The notes beneath the pieces are model-generated. The model was not told the DNA's origin. It worked only from the letters and a program-made list of their open reading frames with translations, and made no database searches. DNA of 64,000 nucleotides from Gemmatimonadota bacterium (GTDB taxonomy: Bacteria; Gemmatimonadota; Gemmatimonadetes; Gemmatimonadales; GWC2-71-9): NCBI GenBank assembly GCA_016704275.1, contig JADJAK010000001.1, positions 310,001-374,000 of the forward strand, given 5' to 3'. Both the position numbers and the translations under genes were made by a program. The first letter of the stretch is position 1. Each line of letters begins with the position of its first letter. Shown one piece after another: positions 24,599 through 33,681 of this stretch.

Positions 24599-27500
24599 GT
24601 GAGGTTTGTCTTGCGCGCTGCCCAGGCAGGATCCCTGTTGTTGCTGTTGACTGTGTCCCTCCCACTCTCCGCCCAACGTCCCGCGACGCCGAAGGCGAAG
24701 GCCGAAAGCGTCAAGTCGGCCAAGCCCGACACCACCAAGGGGGCGAAGGCCGACACCGCCGCCACCAAGCCGCATCCGTTTGCGGCGGCGCTGGGGTCGA
24801 TCCTCAAGCCGCGGCTGATCGGCCCGGCGTTCGTCGGCGGCCGCGTGAGCAGCATCGTGGTGCATCCGAAGAACCCGGCGATCTGGTACATCGGCGCCTC
24901 CTCGGGCAACGTCTGGAAGACCGAGAACGGCGGCGCGACCTTCTCGCCGATCTTCGATCGCTACGGCTCCTACTCGATCGGCACCGTGGTGCTCGACCCG
25001 CGCAACCCGGAAGTGGTCTGGGTCGGCACCGGCGAGAGCCAGTCGCAGCGCAGCGTGAGCTACGGCGACGGCGTCTACCGGTCGGAAGACGGCGGCAAGT
25101 CGTTCAAGCGGATGGGGCTCGAGAAGTCGGAGCACATCGGCAAGATCGTCGTGGACCCGCGCAACTCGGATGTGGTCTACGTCGCGGCGCAGGGGCCGCT
25201 CTGGGCCGATGGCGGCGACCGCGGCCTCTTCAAGACCACCGACGGCGGGAAGACGTGGGCGTCGATCATCACGGTGAGCCCGCAGACCGGCGTCACCGAC
25301 GTGGTGTTCGACCCTCGCAACCCCGACGTCCTGATTGCCGCGACGTGGCAGCGGCGTCGGCACTACTGGACGCTGATCAACGGCGGCCCGGAGAGCTCGA
25401 TCCAGCGCTCGACCGATGGCGGCAAGACGTGGCGCAAGATCTCCAGCGGCATCCCCGGTGGAAACCTGGGCAAGATCGGCCTCGCCGTCTCGCCGGTGAA
25501 CCCCGACGTGGTCTATGCCACCGTCGAGGCCGGCGACAACGGCAATGGCATCTTCCGCTCGCAGGACGGCGGCCTCACCTGGGAACGCCGCAGCACCTAC
25601 ACGGCGCAGCCGATGTACTACGCCGTGCTGGTGGCCGATCCGCACAAGGTCGATCGCGTCTATTCGATGGACGTCGGCACGCAGGTGTCGGATGACGGCG
25701 GCGCCACCTGGCGCGGCGTCGGCGAGAAGTCGAAGCACGTCGACAACCACGCGCTCTGGATCGACCCGGCCAACGGCGAGCACCTGCTGAACGGCAACGA
25801 TGGCGGGCTCTACGAGAGCCGCGACGGCGGCGAGAACTGGACCTTCTTCGGCAACCTGCCGATCGCGCAGATGTACGACATCGACGTCGACAACTCGACG
25901 CCGTTCCGCGTCTGCGGCGGGACGCAGGACAACGCCTCCTTCTGCGCGCCGACGTCGACGAAGAGCAACCACGGCATCATGCATTCGGACTGGTTCATCA
26001 CCACCGGCGGCGACGGCTTCGTCTCGCGCATTGATCCGACCGATCCGAACATCATCTACTCCGAGTCGCAGAACGGCGGGATGGTGCGCTACGACCACCG
26101 CACCGGCGAGGCAGTCGGCATCCGCCCGCGCGAGCTGCGGGGCGAGGCGCCGTCGCGCTGGAACTGGGACACGCCGATCATCATCTCGCCGTTCAAGAGC
26201 AGCCGACTCTATACCGCGTCGCAGCGGCTCTACAAGAGCGACGACCGGGGCGACAGCTGGACGGCAGTCTCGGGCGACCTCACGCGCCAGGTCAACCGCG
26301 ACGCCCTCCCGGTGATGGGGAAGGTCTGGGGACCGGAAGCGGTCGCGAAGCACCAGAGCACCGCCTTCTACAGCAACATCTCCCAGGTGGCCGAGTCGCC
26401 GAAGCAGGAAGGGCTCCTGTATGTCGGCAGCGACGATGGCTTGATCCAGGTCTCGGAGAACGGCGGGGCCGCATGGCGGAAGGTCGACTCGATTTCGGGC
26501 GTGCCGAGCAATGGGTACGTGCAGCGGCTCATTGCGTCGGTGCATGACGCCGGAACCGCCTTCGCCGCGATCGACAACCACCAGAACGGCGACTTTGCGC
26601 CGTACCTGGTGCGCACGACTGACGCCGGGAAGACGTGGACCTCGATCGCCGGCGACCTGCCGAAGCGCGGTGGGGTCTATGCCATCGCCGAGGATCACGT
26701 CAACCCGAAGATCCTCTTCGCGGGGACCGAGTTCGGCGCCTACGTCACCTTCGACGGCGGGCAGAAGTGGCTCAAGGTGCCCGGGCTGCCGACGATCATG
26801 GTGCGCGACATCGCGATCCAGCGGCGTGACAACGCCGTGGTGTTCGGGACGTTCGGCCGCTCCATCTACGTCGTCGATGACTACTCGCTGCTCCGGACGC
26901 TCGACCCGGCGTTGCTCGACAAGCCGGTGCATGTCTTCCCGGTGGCCGATGCCGCGGCGATCCAGCGGCGCGGCCAGTTTGGCGGTGGGGCCAAGGCGTC
27001 GATGGGCGAGTCCTTCTATGGTGCGGCCAATCCGGAGCTCGGCGCAACCGTGGTGTACACGTTGAAGGAGCAGGTCTGGAAGTCGCTTAAGGACAAGCGC
27101 ATCGAGGCGCAGAAGGCGGCCGAGAAGGCCAACAAGCCGATCGTCTACCCGACGCCGGCCGACTTCCTCGCCGAGGCGGCGGAGGAGCCGATCACGATGG
27201 CGGCGCAGGTCACCGACGCGAAGGGCCGCGTCTGGCGCCTCGCGAACATCGGCGGTGCCAAGGGGATGCAGCGTTGGACGTGGGACCTGCGCGGCTCGCT
27301 CGAGACGCCGGCCGATCCGGCGCCGGCGCCGGCGGGAGCTGGTGGCGGCGCAGCGGCAGGCGGTGGTCGAGGTGGCGGTGGTGGTGCGGCGGGGCTCGCG
27401 GCCGTTCCGCCGGGGAGCTACACGGTGGTGATCGGCAAGCGCGAGCGCGGCGTCTTCGCGCCGAGCTCGACGCCGGTCACCTTCAATGTCGTCGCGGACC

Positions 27501-27979
27501 CGGCCTCGACGCTGACGCTGGCCGATCGTGATGCGAACCTCGCCTTCCGGACTAAGGCGTCACAGCTCTCGAGTGACATCGGCCAGGCGTCGGAGGCGGC
27601 CACGACGGCGCGCACCAAGCTCGCGGCGATCGTCCGCGTGCTCGACCAGATGCCCTCGGCGCCGGCCGCGCTGCGCACCCGGGTGCGCGCGCTCGACACG
27701 CAGCTGCTTGGCATCCTGCGCGAGATCAACGGCGACGACGTCAACTCGGCGCGCGGCGAGCAGGTGCCGGTCTCGATTCGCACCCACGCAGGTGGTGCCT
27801 TCCCCAGCGGGTCGCAGCGGCCGACGGGGAGCAACATCCAGCAGTACGACATTGCCTCGGCGGCGTTTGCGATCGAGTATGCCAAGCTGAAGCCGATACT
27901 GGTCACGGAACTGCCGGCGGTGGATGCGGAGCTGGACAGGATCGGCGCGCCGGCGACGCCTGGTAGGTTGCCGAAGTAG
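24599..27979 (+). CDS. Large exported BNR/VPS10-type beta-propeller protein
   Basis: Starting at GTG 24599 the signal peptide is MRFVLRAAQAGSLLLLLTVSLPLSA; longer starts would lie in the repeat array. The 1126-residue protein has many Asp-box/BNR turns (for example YRSEDGGKSF, FKTTDGGKTW, QRSTDGGKTW, YESRDGGENW, VRTTDAGKTW) forming one or two large propellers over residues 60-800. A C-terminal beta/coil region follows, with a Gly-rich linker near 27.35 kb. The family is widespread in soil bacteria and often annotated as sialidase-like or VPS10-domain protein. No glycosidase residues can be assigned, so an exported binding or degradative role is all that can be said. Confidence 0.85.
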   Translation: MRFVLRAAQAGSLLLLLTVSLPLSAQRPATPKAKAESVKSAKPDTTKGAKADTAATKPHPFAAALGSILKPRLIGPAFVGGRVSSIVVHPKNPAIWYIGASSGNVWKTENGGATFSPIFDRYGSYSIGTVVLDPRNPEVVWVGTGESQSQRSVSYGDGVYRSEDGGKSFKRMGLEKSEHIGKIVVDPRNSDVVYVAAQGPLWADGGDRGLFKTTDGGKTWASIITVSPQTGVTDVVFDPRNPDVLIAATWQRRRHYWTLINGGPESSIQRSTDGGKTWRKISSGIPGGNLGKIGLAVSPVNPDVVYATVEAGDNGNGIFRSQDGGLTWERRSTYTAQPMYYAVLVADPHKVDRVYSMDVGTQVSDDGGATWRGVGEKSKHVDNHALWIDPANGEHLLNGNDGGLYESRDGGENWTFFGNLPIAQMYDIDVDNSTPFRVCGGTQDNASFCAPTSTKSNHGIMHSDWFITTGGDGFVSRIDPTDPNIIYSESQNGGMVRYDHRTGEAVGIRPRELRGEAPSRWNWDTPIIISPFKSSRLYTASQRLYKSDDRGDSWTAVSGDLTRQVNRDALPVMGKVWGPEAVAKHQSTAFYSNISQVAESPKQEGLLYVGSDDGLIQVSENGGAAWRKVDSISGVPSNGYVQRLIASVHDAGTAFAAIDNHQNGDFAPYLVRTTDAGKTWTSIAGDLPKRGGVYAIAEDHVNPKILFAGTEFGAYVTFDGGQKWLKVPGLPTIMVRDIAIQRRDNAVVFGTFGRSIYVVDDYSLLRTLDPALLDKPVHVFPVADAAAIQRRGQFGGGAKASMGESFYGAANPELGATVVYTLKEQVWKSLKDKRIEAQKAAEKANKPIVYPTPADFLAEAAEEPITMAAQVTDAKGRVWRLANIGGAKGMQRWTWDLRGSLETPADPAPAPAGAGGGAAAGGGRGGGGGAAGLAAVPPGSYTVVIGKRERGVFAPSSTPVTFNVVADPASTLTLADRDANLAFRTKASQLSSDIGQASEAATTARTKLAAIVRVLDQMPSAPAALRTRVRALDTQLLGILREINGDDVNSARGEQVPVSIRTHAGGAFPSGSQRPTGSNIQQYDIASAAFAIEYAKLKPILVTELPAVDAELDRIGAPATPGRLPK

Positions 27980-28110
27980 TCGTAGGTCGTAGGTCCCCAA
28001 GAGTTGTCATCCTGAGCGAAGTCCGCGCAGCGGACGAAGTCGAAGGACCTTTGGACGGAGAGAGGTCCTTCGACTGCGCGGCCCGATGGGCCGCTTCGCT
28101 CAGGATGACA
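27978..28110. repeat. CTACGAC heptamers plus palindromic TCATCCTGAGCG element
   Basis: Two to three units of CGTAGGT at the stop of the BNR gene are followed, from 28005 to 28110, by a large inverted repeat. It starts TGTCATCCTGAGCGAAG, has inner arms AGTCGAAGGACC/GGTCCTTCGACT and ends CTTCGCTCAGGATGACA. Similar elements occur at 36648-36763 and 42252-42368, with a half copy at 41262-41285. Confidence 0.9.
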
Positions 28111-28157
28111 GTCCGGGGAATCATCCAATCATTCTTCACCATCTCACGGAGCCCCCC

Positions 28158-28826
28158 ATGCCCTTCTCCCGTCGCGACTTCCTCTCCAGCCTCGGCGTCG
28201 GCGCGGTCGCGGCGGCGAACGGCGTTCCACTCCATGGTGCGGTGACCCCGCCCGAGCATCTGGTCCCCATCGCCGGGGACTGGGATGTCTCCTGGGTGGA
28301 CCGCGTGAAGGGAAAGGCAAAGGCCGTCTTCGATTCGCCGGACATTCATGACGGGGCGGGGATGTTCCGCGCCATCATCTGGCGCGAGAACTACAAGACC
28401 ATCTACGGCACGCCGATCGACGAGTTGTCGTCGGTACTGGTCATCCGACACTCCGCGATCCCGATGGTCATGAGCGATGCCTTCTGGGCGGAGTACAAGC
28501 TCGGCAAGGTGGAGAAGATCAAGGACCAGCAGACCAAGAAGTGGACCGAGGTCAATCCGTTCCGCGTGGCGCCGGCCGGGACGCCGCCGCAGTGGGCGGG
28601 GTACACGCTCGAGGCCTTCCTCAAGAGCGGCGGGATCATCCTCGCCTGCAACATGGCGTTCGGGCAGATGGTCGGGATGGTGGCGGAGAAGCACAAGCTG
28701 AAGCAGGACGAGGCGCGCACCAAGGCGCTCGAGGGGCTGATCCCCGGCGTGATCCTGCAGCCGTCTGGCGTCTTCGGGGTGATGCGTGCGCAGCAGGCGG
28801 GATGCAGCTACATGGTCGCGAGCTGA
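28158..28826 (+). CDS. Tat-exported protein of unknown function
   Basis: A 222-residue protein with a twin-arginine signal (FSRRDFLSSLGVGAVAAANG), implying export in folded form, often with a cofactor. The mature part includes DWDVSWVDRVKGKAKAVFDSP, IIWRENYKTIYGT and SGGIILACNMAFGQMVGMVAE, where a conserved Cys sits in the hydrophobic helix. The overall pattern resembles DsrE-like sulfur-relay folds (inference, weak). A strong hairpin follows. Confidence 0.7.
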   Translation: MPFSRRDFLSSLGVGAVAAANGVPLHGAVTPPEHLVPIAGDWDVSWVDRVKGKAKAVFDSPDIHDGAGMFRAIIWRENYKTIYGTPIDELSSVLVIRHSAIPMVMSDAFWAEYKLGKVEKIKDQQTKKWTEVNPFRVAPAGTPPQWAGYTLEAFLKSGGIILACNMAFGQMVGMVAEKHKLKQDEARTKALEGLIPGVILQPSGVFGVMRAQQAGCSYMVAS

Positions 28827-28851
28827 ATCGACCGTGGGTCGATGGATACAA

Positions 28852-28884
28852 GAAGGCCCCCAGCATCAGATGCTGGGGGCCTTC
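28852..28884. terminator. Bidirectional hairpin between convergent genes
   Basis: GAAGGCCCCCAGCAT pairs with ATGCTGGGGGCCTTC in a very stable stem. It lies between the Tat-protein stop and the cold-shock gene stop. There is no strong T tract on either side, but position and stability indicate transcription termination in both directions. Confidence 0.75.
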
Positions 28885-28918
28885 CGGTGTCGTGGCTCGA
28901 AAGCCCCGACGCTTGGCC

Positions 28919-29131
28919 TTAGCGGCCGAGCTTCACGACGTTCTCAGCCGCCGGGCCCTTCTGGCCCTGCACGATGTCGAACTCGACGCGCTCGCCTTCG
29001 GCGAGCGACTTGAAGCCCTGGGCCTGGATGGCCGAGTGATGGACGAAGCAATCCTTTTCGCCATTCTCGGGGGTGATGAACCCGAAGCCCTTCGCGTCGT
29101 TGAACCACTTCACGGTGCCGGTGACACGCAT
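28919..29131 (-). CDS. cspA: Cold-shock protein
   Basis: A 70-residue single-stranded nucleic-acid-binding OB-fold protein acting as RNA chaperone. RNP1 is present as KGFGFI, RNP2 as DCFVHHSAI (a cysteine where most have valine), and the C-terminus is GPAAENVVKL. The exact regulation cannot be read from sequence, but about 270 bases of gene-free DNA upstream would accommodate the long leader typical of csp mRNAs. Confidence 0.95.
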   Translation of the reverse strand: MRVTGTVKWFNDAKGFGFITPENGEKDCFVHHSAIQAQGFKSLAEGERVEFDIVQGQKGPAAENVVKLGR

Positions 29132-29417
29132 TGCCCTACTCCTGGATGGTGTAATCGGAGTCCGGGCTATGCCGTGCTGACCGACTACAGGTTCGCGATC
29201 ATCCCCTCGCGGCGGGGTCGGTCTCCGGAAAGAGCGGCACTCGCCGTCCGATCCGTGTGGCCCGGAGCCATTTGGCCCCGCGAGACCTGTCCTTTCCCAG
29301 CGGGAACGGAGGCCAACGGAGGAAATGAACTGCCCGGGAGCCGTTTGCGCAATAGGGGGGCCTGAAGCCAGTCGGGGTAGGGGAATGGTTTACTGGTGAA
29401 GGATGTAGCTTTCCGGA
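29132..29417. other. Gene-free region upstream of the cold-shock gene
   Basis: This stretch holds the cspA promoter and leader. No coding frame is convincing. The heptamer repeats of the next feature begin at its right end. Confidence 0.5.
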
Positions 29418-29522
29418 GGTGAACGGTGACCAGTGACCAGTGACCTGTGACCTGTGACCAGGCCCTAGCGACCTACCCCTGGTTACTGGTCACTGGTCAC
29501 TGGTCACTGGCTATTGGTTACC
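29418..29522. repeat. Inverted pair of GTGACCW heptamer arrays
   Basis: One GTGAACG unit and about five GTGACC(A/T) units in forward orientation are separated by a 20-base spacer from four or five units in reverse orientation (GGTTACTGGTCACTGGTCAC...). Together they can form a ~100-base hairpin immediately upstream of the TfoX-like gene, ending six bases before its ribosome site. Confidence 0.9.
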
Positions 29523-29537
29523 CGCGCGGAGGCTCGC

Positions 29538-29879
29538 ATGGCAGTAGATCCCGGCTTCGGAGCATTCATTCTGGAACAGCTGGGCCGCGTGGCCCCGTCC
29601 GTCCGCTCGCGGGCGATGTTCGGGGGGCTCTCGTTCCGGACCGCCGAGGGGACCTTTGCCCTGCTCGACGACGAGCAACTCTACCTGAAGGGGGACAAGC
29701 TCTCGGTGGCCCGGTACGAGGCGGCCGGCTGGCCGCCGTTCCGCCCCTTCGGCGAGGACGGCGCGGCGATGAACTACTTTGCCGTCCCCGGGGAGTTGCT
29801 TGAGGATCTCGATGGGCTGCGGCCGTGGGTCGACCTCGCGCGCGAGGCGGCGGCACGGGCTCCGAAGAAAAAGAAGTAG
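29538..29879 (+). CDS. TfoX N-terminal domain protein
   Basis: A 113-residue protein matching the TfoX/Sxy N-terminal domain: RSRAMFGGLSFRTAEGTFALL, LYLKGDK, and MNYFAVPGELLEDLD followed by a lysine-rich tail. TfoX proteins regulate competence in gammaproteobacteria, but stand-alone N-terminal domain proteins are of unknown role. GGAGG lies five bases before the ATG. Confidence 0.85.
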   Translation: MAVDPGFGAFILEQLGRVAPSVRSRAMFGGLSFRTAEGTFALLDDEQLYLKGDKLSVARYEAAGWPPFRPFGEDGAAMNYFAVPGELLEDLDGLRPWVDLAREAAARAPKKKK

Positions 29880-29934
29880 CCACGGGGAACCTTCCCCCCG
29901 AGCGGCGGCGTACAGGATCGCAAGGAGGTAGTTC

Positions 29935-30846
29935 ATGCGACTCGATGGCATCCATCACATCTCGTGCATCACCGGTGATGCACCGACCAATCTCGATTTC
30001 TACACGCGCGTGCTGGGGATGCGCCTGGTTGCCAAGTCGGTGAACCAGGACGACCCGTACGTCTATCACCTCTTCTACGCCGACCACGTCGGGTCGCCGG
30101 GCTCGGACCTGACCTTCTTCGAATACCCGGGTGCGCTGCCCGGCCGCGCCGGCGCGGGGATGGTGTACCTGATCGTTTTCCGCGTCGGCTCGGCCGCGGC
30201 GATCGACTTCTGGGCCGCACGACTCGGCGCCGAGGGGATCGCGATTGCCCGCGAGGGCGACGTGCTCGACTTCGCCGATCCGGAAGGGCTGCGCCTGCAG
30301 CTGGTGGTCACCAGCGTTCCCGATGCACCACTGGTCGCGAACCATCCCGAGATTCCGGCGGCAATGGCGCTGCAGGGCTTCGATGGCGTGCGGGCCTACG
30401 GCGGCCGCGTGGCGGGAAGCCGGCGCGTCCTCGAGGCGGTGATGGGAGCTGAGCCGGTCGGCGAGCAGGAGTGGCGCATCACGGGGCCGTCGCGCACCGG
30501 CTGGATCACCTTCGAGAATCCGCCGATGCAGGCGAGCCGCCCTGGTGCCGGCACCGTGCACCATGTGGCCTGGTCGACCGAACCGGCCGAGCATGAGCTC
30601 TGGGTCGAGCGGCTCGCCATGGGAGGGGTGTCCTCGACGCCGGTGATTGATCGTCATTACTTCCGGTCGATCTACTTCCGCGAGCCGAGTGGCGTGCTGT
30701 ACGAGCTTGCGACGAAGGGACCCGGCTTCACGGTCGATGGCCCGCTCGAGGAGTTGGGGCACCACCTGATCCTGCCGCCGTTCTTCGAGTCGCGCCGTGC
30801 CGAGATCGAGTCGCGCCTCACGCCGTTGCCCGACATGGCCCGCTGA
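29935..30846 (+). CDS. VOC-family ring-cleaving dioxygenase/glyoxalase-like protein
   Basis: A 303-residue protein with two tandem vicinal-oxygen-chelate modules. The first starts LDGIHHISCITGDAPTNLDFYTRVLGMRL, the second has AGTVHHVAWST, and metal-ligand-like residues include HH near residue 7, HH in the second module and E in FREPSGVLYEL. Relatives are annotated as MhqA/MhqO-type hydroquinone dioxygenases. AAGGAGGT precedes the ATG. The FMN reductase gene downstream, 36 bases away, would fit quinone handling (inference). Confidence 0.82.
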   Translation: MRLDGIHHISCITGDAPTNLDFYTRVLGMRLVAKSVNQDDPYVYHLFYADHVGSPGSDLTFFEYPGALPGRAGAGMVYLIVFRVGSAAAIDFWAARLGAEGIAIAREGDVLDFADPEGLRLQLVVTSVPDAPLVANHPEIPAAMALQGFDGVRAYGGRVAGSRRVLEAVMGAEPVGEQEWRITGPSRTGWITFENPPMQASRPGAGTVHHVAWSTEPAEHELWVERLAMGGVSSTPVIDRHYFRSIYFREPSGVLYELATKGPGFTVDGPLEELGHHLILPPFFESRRAEIESRLTPLPDMAR

Positions 30847-30881
30847 CTGCGGGCCACTTCCTCACTTCACCGAGTTCCCCC

Positions 30882-31457
30882 ATGGCTGATGCGCTGCACC
30901 TCGTGGCCCTCTGTGGCTCCCTTCGCAAAGGGTCCTTCAATCGCTCCCTCCTGTCCGCGCTGCCGCCGCTCGCACCGGAGGGGATGGTGATCGAGGTGCT
31001 GGAGTGGGGGCATCTCCCCGTGTTGAACACCGACCTCGAGGTCGACGGCGTGCCGCCGGCCGAGGTGCGGGCGCTGCAGCAGCGGATCCGCGCGGCTGAC
31101 GGCCTGCTGATTTGCACGCCGGAATACAACCACTCGATTCCGGGCGGCCTCAAGAACGCGATCGACTGGCTCTCGCGCGGACCGATGCCGCACGGCCTCT
31201 TCGAGGTCCCCACCGCGATCCTCGGCGCCTCCGACGGCACCATCGGCACCACGCGCGCCCAGGCGATCCTGCGCCAGACGCTCGCGACGCTGAACGCGCC
31301 AACGATGCCGTTCCCGCAGGTGCTGGTGGCGACGGCGCAGAAGAAGTTCGACGCCGAGGGGAAGCTCACCGACGACAACACGCGCGAGTTCCTGCGCACC
31401 TACCTGGTGGCGGTGGCGCGCTGGATGCGGCGCTTTCCGAAGGCTGAACGTGGCTGA
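30882..31457 (+). CDS. NADPH-dependent FMN reductase
   Basis: A 191-residue flavodoxin-fold enzyme. It shows the phosphate-binding start LVALCGSLRKGSFNRSLL and the conserved LLICTPEYNHSIPGGLKNAIDW near residues 74-93. Family members reduce FMN, quinones or azo compounds with NAD(P)H. It overlaps the next gene by eight bases. Confidence 0.88.
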   Translation: MADALHLVALCGSLRKGSFNRSLLSALPPLAPEGMVIEVLEWGHLPVLNTDLEVDGVPPAEVRALQQRIRAADGLLICTPEYNHSIPGGLKNAIDWLSRGPMPHGLFEVPTAILGASDGTIGTTRAQAILRQTLATLNAPTMPFPQVLVATAQKKFDAEGKLTDDNTREFLRTYLVAVARWMRRFPKAERG

Positions 31458-31845
31458 ATCGCCTGAAATGGAAGTGCAGCGGCCCGCGCACACGCCGTCG
31501 GAGCCGTTCACGCGCGCCTCGCTCTACCTCGGTCCGCTCTTCGAGGCGCACGGCTTCCGCTGCATGGCGCGCGAATACTCCGAGGGGAGCGAGGCGAGCG
31601 CCTCGGCGGAGTACGGCCTCGGCGACGTGCGCCTGCGGCTGGTCTGGGAAGGCGAGGAGCGGGTGCTCTTCATCGAGTGCGCGCGGGCGTCGGGTGCCTC
31701 GCTGATCTCGCGGTGGACCGACATCGAATGGGCTGTCGCCGGTGAGCGGCTCGATGTCGATCGCGACCTGACCGATGCGCGGCTCGAGCGGCTCGCCGCG
31801 GCCCTTGTTGCATTCCTCGCGCGGGGCCGCCCCGACGAGGCGTAG
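31450..31845 (+). CDS. Hypothetical protein
   Basis: A 131-residue acidic protein (GTG start) overlapping the end of the FMN reductase gene. The N-terminal two thirds alternate beta-like segments (YGLGDVRLRLVWEGEERVLFIECARA), the C-terminal third is helical (LTDARLERLAAALVAFLA). No family recognised. The overlap suggests co-translation with the reductase. Confidence 0.65.
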   Translation: MAESPEMEVQRPAHTPSEPFTRASLYLGPLFEAHGFRCMAREYSEGSEASASAEYGLGDVRLRLVWEGEERVLFIECARASGASLISRWTDIEWAVAGERLDVDRDLTDARLERLAAALVAFLARGRPDEA

Positions 31846-31903
31846 CCGCAACCGTTCCGAGGTTCGGGGCATCCACTCGATGATCCCCCTATTCGGAGTC
31901 CTC

Positions 31904-33070
31904 GTGATCCATTCCCGCCCCGCGGCGCTTGCCGCGCTGGTCCTCCTTGCTGCCTGCGGTGGCACGGCGACTGCGCCCTCGCTCTCGACGACCACTGACT
32001 CCGCCGGCGTCGCGATCGTGACCGGTCCGGCGGTCGACAGCGCCCTCCCCTGGAGTTTCACCGAAGTCCATCGCATCGGCGGCGCCGACAGCGGCGTGGC
32101 GTCGTTCACGCGCGCCTCGAGCGGGGTGGTCGCGACCGATCGCCGCGCCACGATCGCGGTGCTCGATTGGGAGAGCACCAACCGGATCCAGCTCTTCGAT
32201 TCGAGCGGCACCTGGCTGCGCTCGGTCGGGGCGAAGGGCGGTGGGCCTGGCGAGATCCAGGCGCCCTCGGGGATCACGATGGATGGCAGTGGCCGGTTGC
32301 TCGCCTTCGACTACGAAAAGATGGCGCTGGTGCATTGGGGACCCGACGGTGCGCCGCTGCCCGAGACGAAGTGGAGTGCCGAGCATGGCTTCCCATGGGG
32401 CGTGCCGCAGATGACAGGCGACACGACCATCGCGCTGGTGCAGGTGAGTGACTCGATCCATCGCACCACGCGCCTTGAGGTGCGGACGCCCCGGGGGACG
32501 GTGTCGATCGACTCGACCATCGGACCGGCGCCGAAGATGGTGATGCTCTCGTGCGTGGGGCTGTCGATCCCCCCGCTCTTCACGGGGCAACTGGCGTGGG
32601 GCATGGGAAATGGGCAGTTGGCCACGACGCCGCAGACGACTTACGTGGTGAACGTGCGTGAGGGGACGCGTCTCGTGCGCAGCGTGCGCCGCGCTATCAC
32701 CCCGGCGCCGGCCACCGCGGCCGATGCCGCGCGTCTCTACCCTGAGGGCATGAAGGTGATGTTCGGCGGCGGACGGTCGTGCGTGACCCCGAGCACCGAG
32801 GTCGCCGAGAAGTTGGGGATTGCGCCGACGATTCCGCTGGTGAAATACGTCGTGGTAGCACCGGACGGCGGGCTCTGGGTGCAACGCTACACCTTCGAGG
32901 GGGAGACGCCGGCGGTCGACGTCTTCGATGCCGAGGGCCGTTACCTGGGCACGGTCACCGGACGGCCCGCGCCTCTCGGCTTTCTCGGCAACGAGCTGGT
33001 CCTCTTCCCGATTGACAATGCCGACGATGGCACCAGCATCGTCGGCATCTATCGCATCACGAGGCGCTGA
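31904..33070 (+). CDS. Six-bladed beta-propeller lipoprotein (paralogue 5)
   Basis: The GTG at 31904 has GGAG five bases upstream and yields a signal peptide with lipobox LLAACGG, so this paralogue is a lipoprotein (388 residues), unlike the other four. An ATG at 31880 is also in frame. The mature part starts with TDSAGVAIVTGP, the same DSAGV segment as paralogue 1, and has FDSSGTWLRSVGAKGGGPGEI, the family turn. FDAEGRYLGTVTG is near the C-terminus. Confidence 0.78.
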   Translation: MIHSRPAALAALVLLAACGGTATAPSLSTTTDSAGVAIVTGPAVDSALPWSFTEVHRIGGADSGVASFTRASSGVVATDRRATIAVLDWESTNRIQLFDSSGTWLRSVGAKGGGPGEIQAPSGITMDGSGRLLAFDYEKMALVHWGPDGAPLPETKWSAEHGFPWGVPQMTGDTTIALVQVSDSIHRTTRLEVRTPRGTVSIDSTIGPAPKMVMLSCVGLSIPPLFTGQLAWGMGNGQLATTPQTTYVVNVREGTRLVRSVRRAITPAPATAADAARLYPEGMKVMFGGGRSCVTPSTEVAEKLGIAPTIPLVKYVVVAPDGGLWVQRYTFEGETPAVDVFDAEGRYLGTVTGRPAPLGFLGNELVLFPIDNADDGTSIVGIYRITRR

Positions 33071-33082
33071 ACCCGCGAGCGC

Positions 33083-33670
33083 TCAGTGGGTGTGGGCGCC
33101 GCCCTCGCCCTTGGCAATCTGCAGGTGATGTTCGACGTGATGATTGCCGAGGGTGAGCAGGCCGGCGAAGCCGAGGCCGCGGATACGCGCTACGGTGCGG
33201 GCATCGTCGTTGCGCTCGGCCGTGACGACGAGCCGGACGCCGCCGGGGATCACCGTCGTGGTGGCGGCCAGGTCAGGCATCGCGTCGACCATCTTGCCGT
33301 GGTTCACGACCATCCGCTGGATCGACTGCGCCGTCGCGGCATCACCCGTCACGTCCATGCTCAACCCGCCCGCGACCTGGGTGCGCTGCACCGACGACTT
33401 GAGCGTCACCACATTCATGTCGATCAGGTGCCGGCGGAGCGCCTCGAGGTCGACCTTCGACCAATCGGTCATCGGGTCGGCATCGAGCAGCTTGACGACC
33501 TCGGCGATCGCGGCGAAGGCGTCCTGCCCGGCCTCGGTCGGCAGCACCGTGCCCGGGTGCGTCATCCCGGGGGTGTGCTGGTGCCCGGCCGGCATGCTGG
33601 TGGTCTGCGCGGCGAGCGGTGCGGCAAGGAGCGAGGCCACGAGGACGGCGGGGATGAGGAGGGCGGACAT
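33083..33670 (-). CDS. Exported His-rich protein of unknown function
   Basis: A 195-residue protein with signal peptide MSALLIPAVLVASLLAAPLAA. Histidine clusters stand at both ends of the mature chain: GHQHTPGMTHPG just after the signal, and NHHVEHHLQIAKGEGGAHTH at the C-terminus. The middle has IDMNVVTLKSSV and VNHGKMVDAMPDLA. Metal binding (Cu or Zn) is a reasonable guess; no known family is assigned. It is convergent with the propeller lipoprotein gene. Confidence 0.72.
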   Translation of the reverse strand: MSALLIPAVLVASLLAAPLAAQTTSMPAGHQHTPGMTHPGTVLPTEAGQDAFAAIAEVVKLLDADPMTDWSKVDLEALRRHLIDMNVVTLKSSVQRTQVAGGLSMDVTGDAATAQSIQRMVVNHGKMVDAMPDLAATTTVIPGGVRLVVTAERNDDARTVARIRGLGFAGLLTLGNHHVEHHLQIAKGEGGAHTH

Positions 33671-33681
33671 GGGAACGATCC

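Noticed and set aside
24272..26932. 886-codon open frame on the minus strand
   Set aside because: It lies antisense to the BNR/VPS10 gene and the ATPase end, has Arg/His-rich low-complexity composition and no recognisable domain; long antisense frames are expected in GC-rich genes.
28005..28110. Possible transposon with its own gene
   Set aside because: The palindromic element is about 105 bases, with no open frame or transposase; recorded only as a REP/MITE-like repeat.
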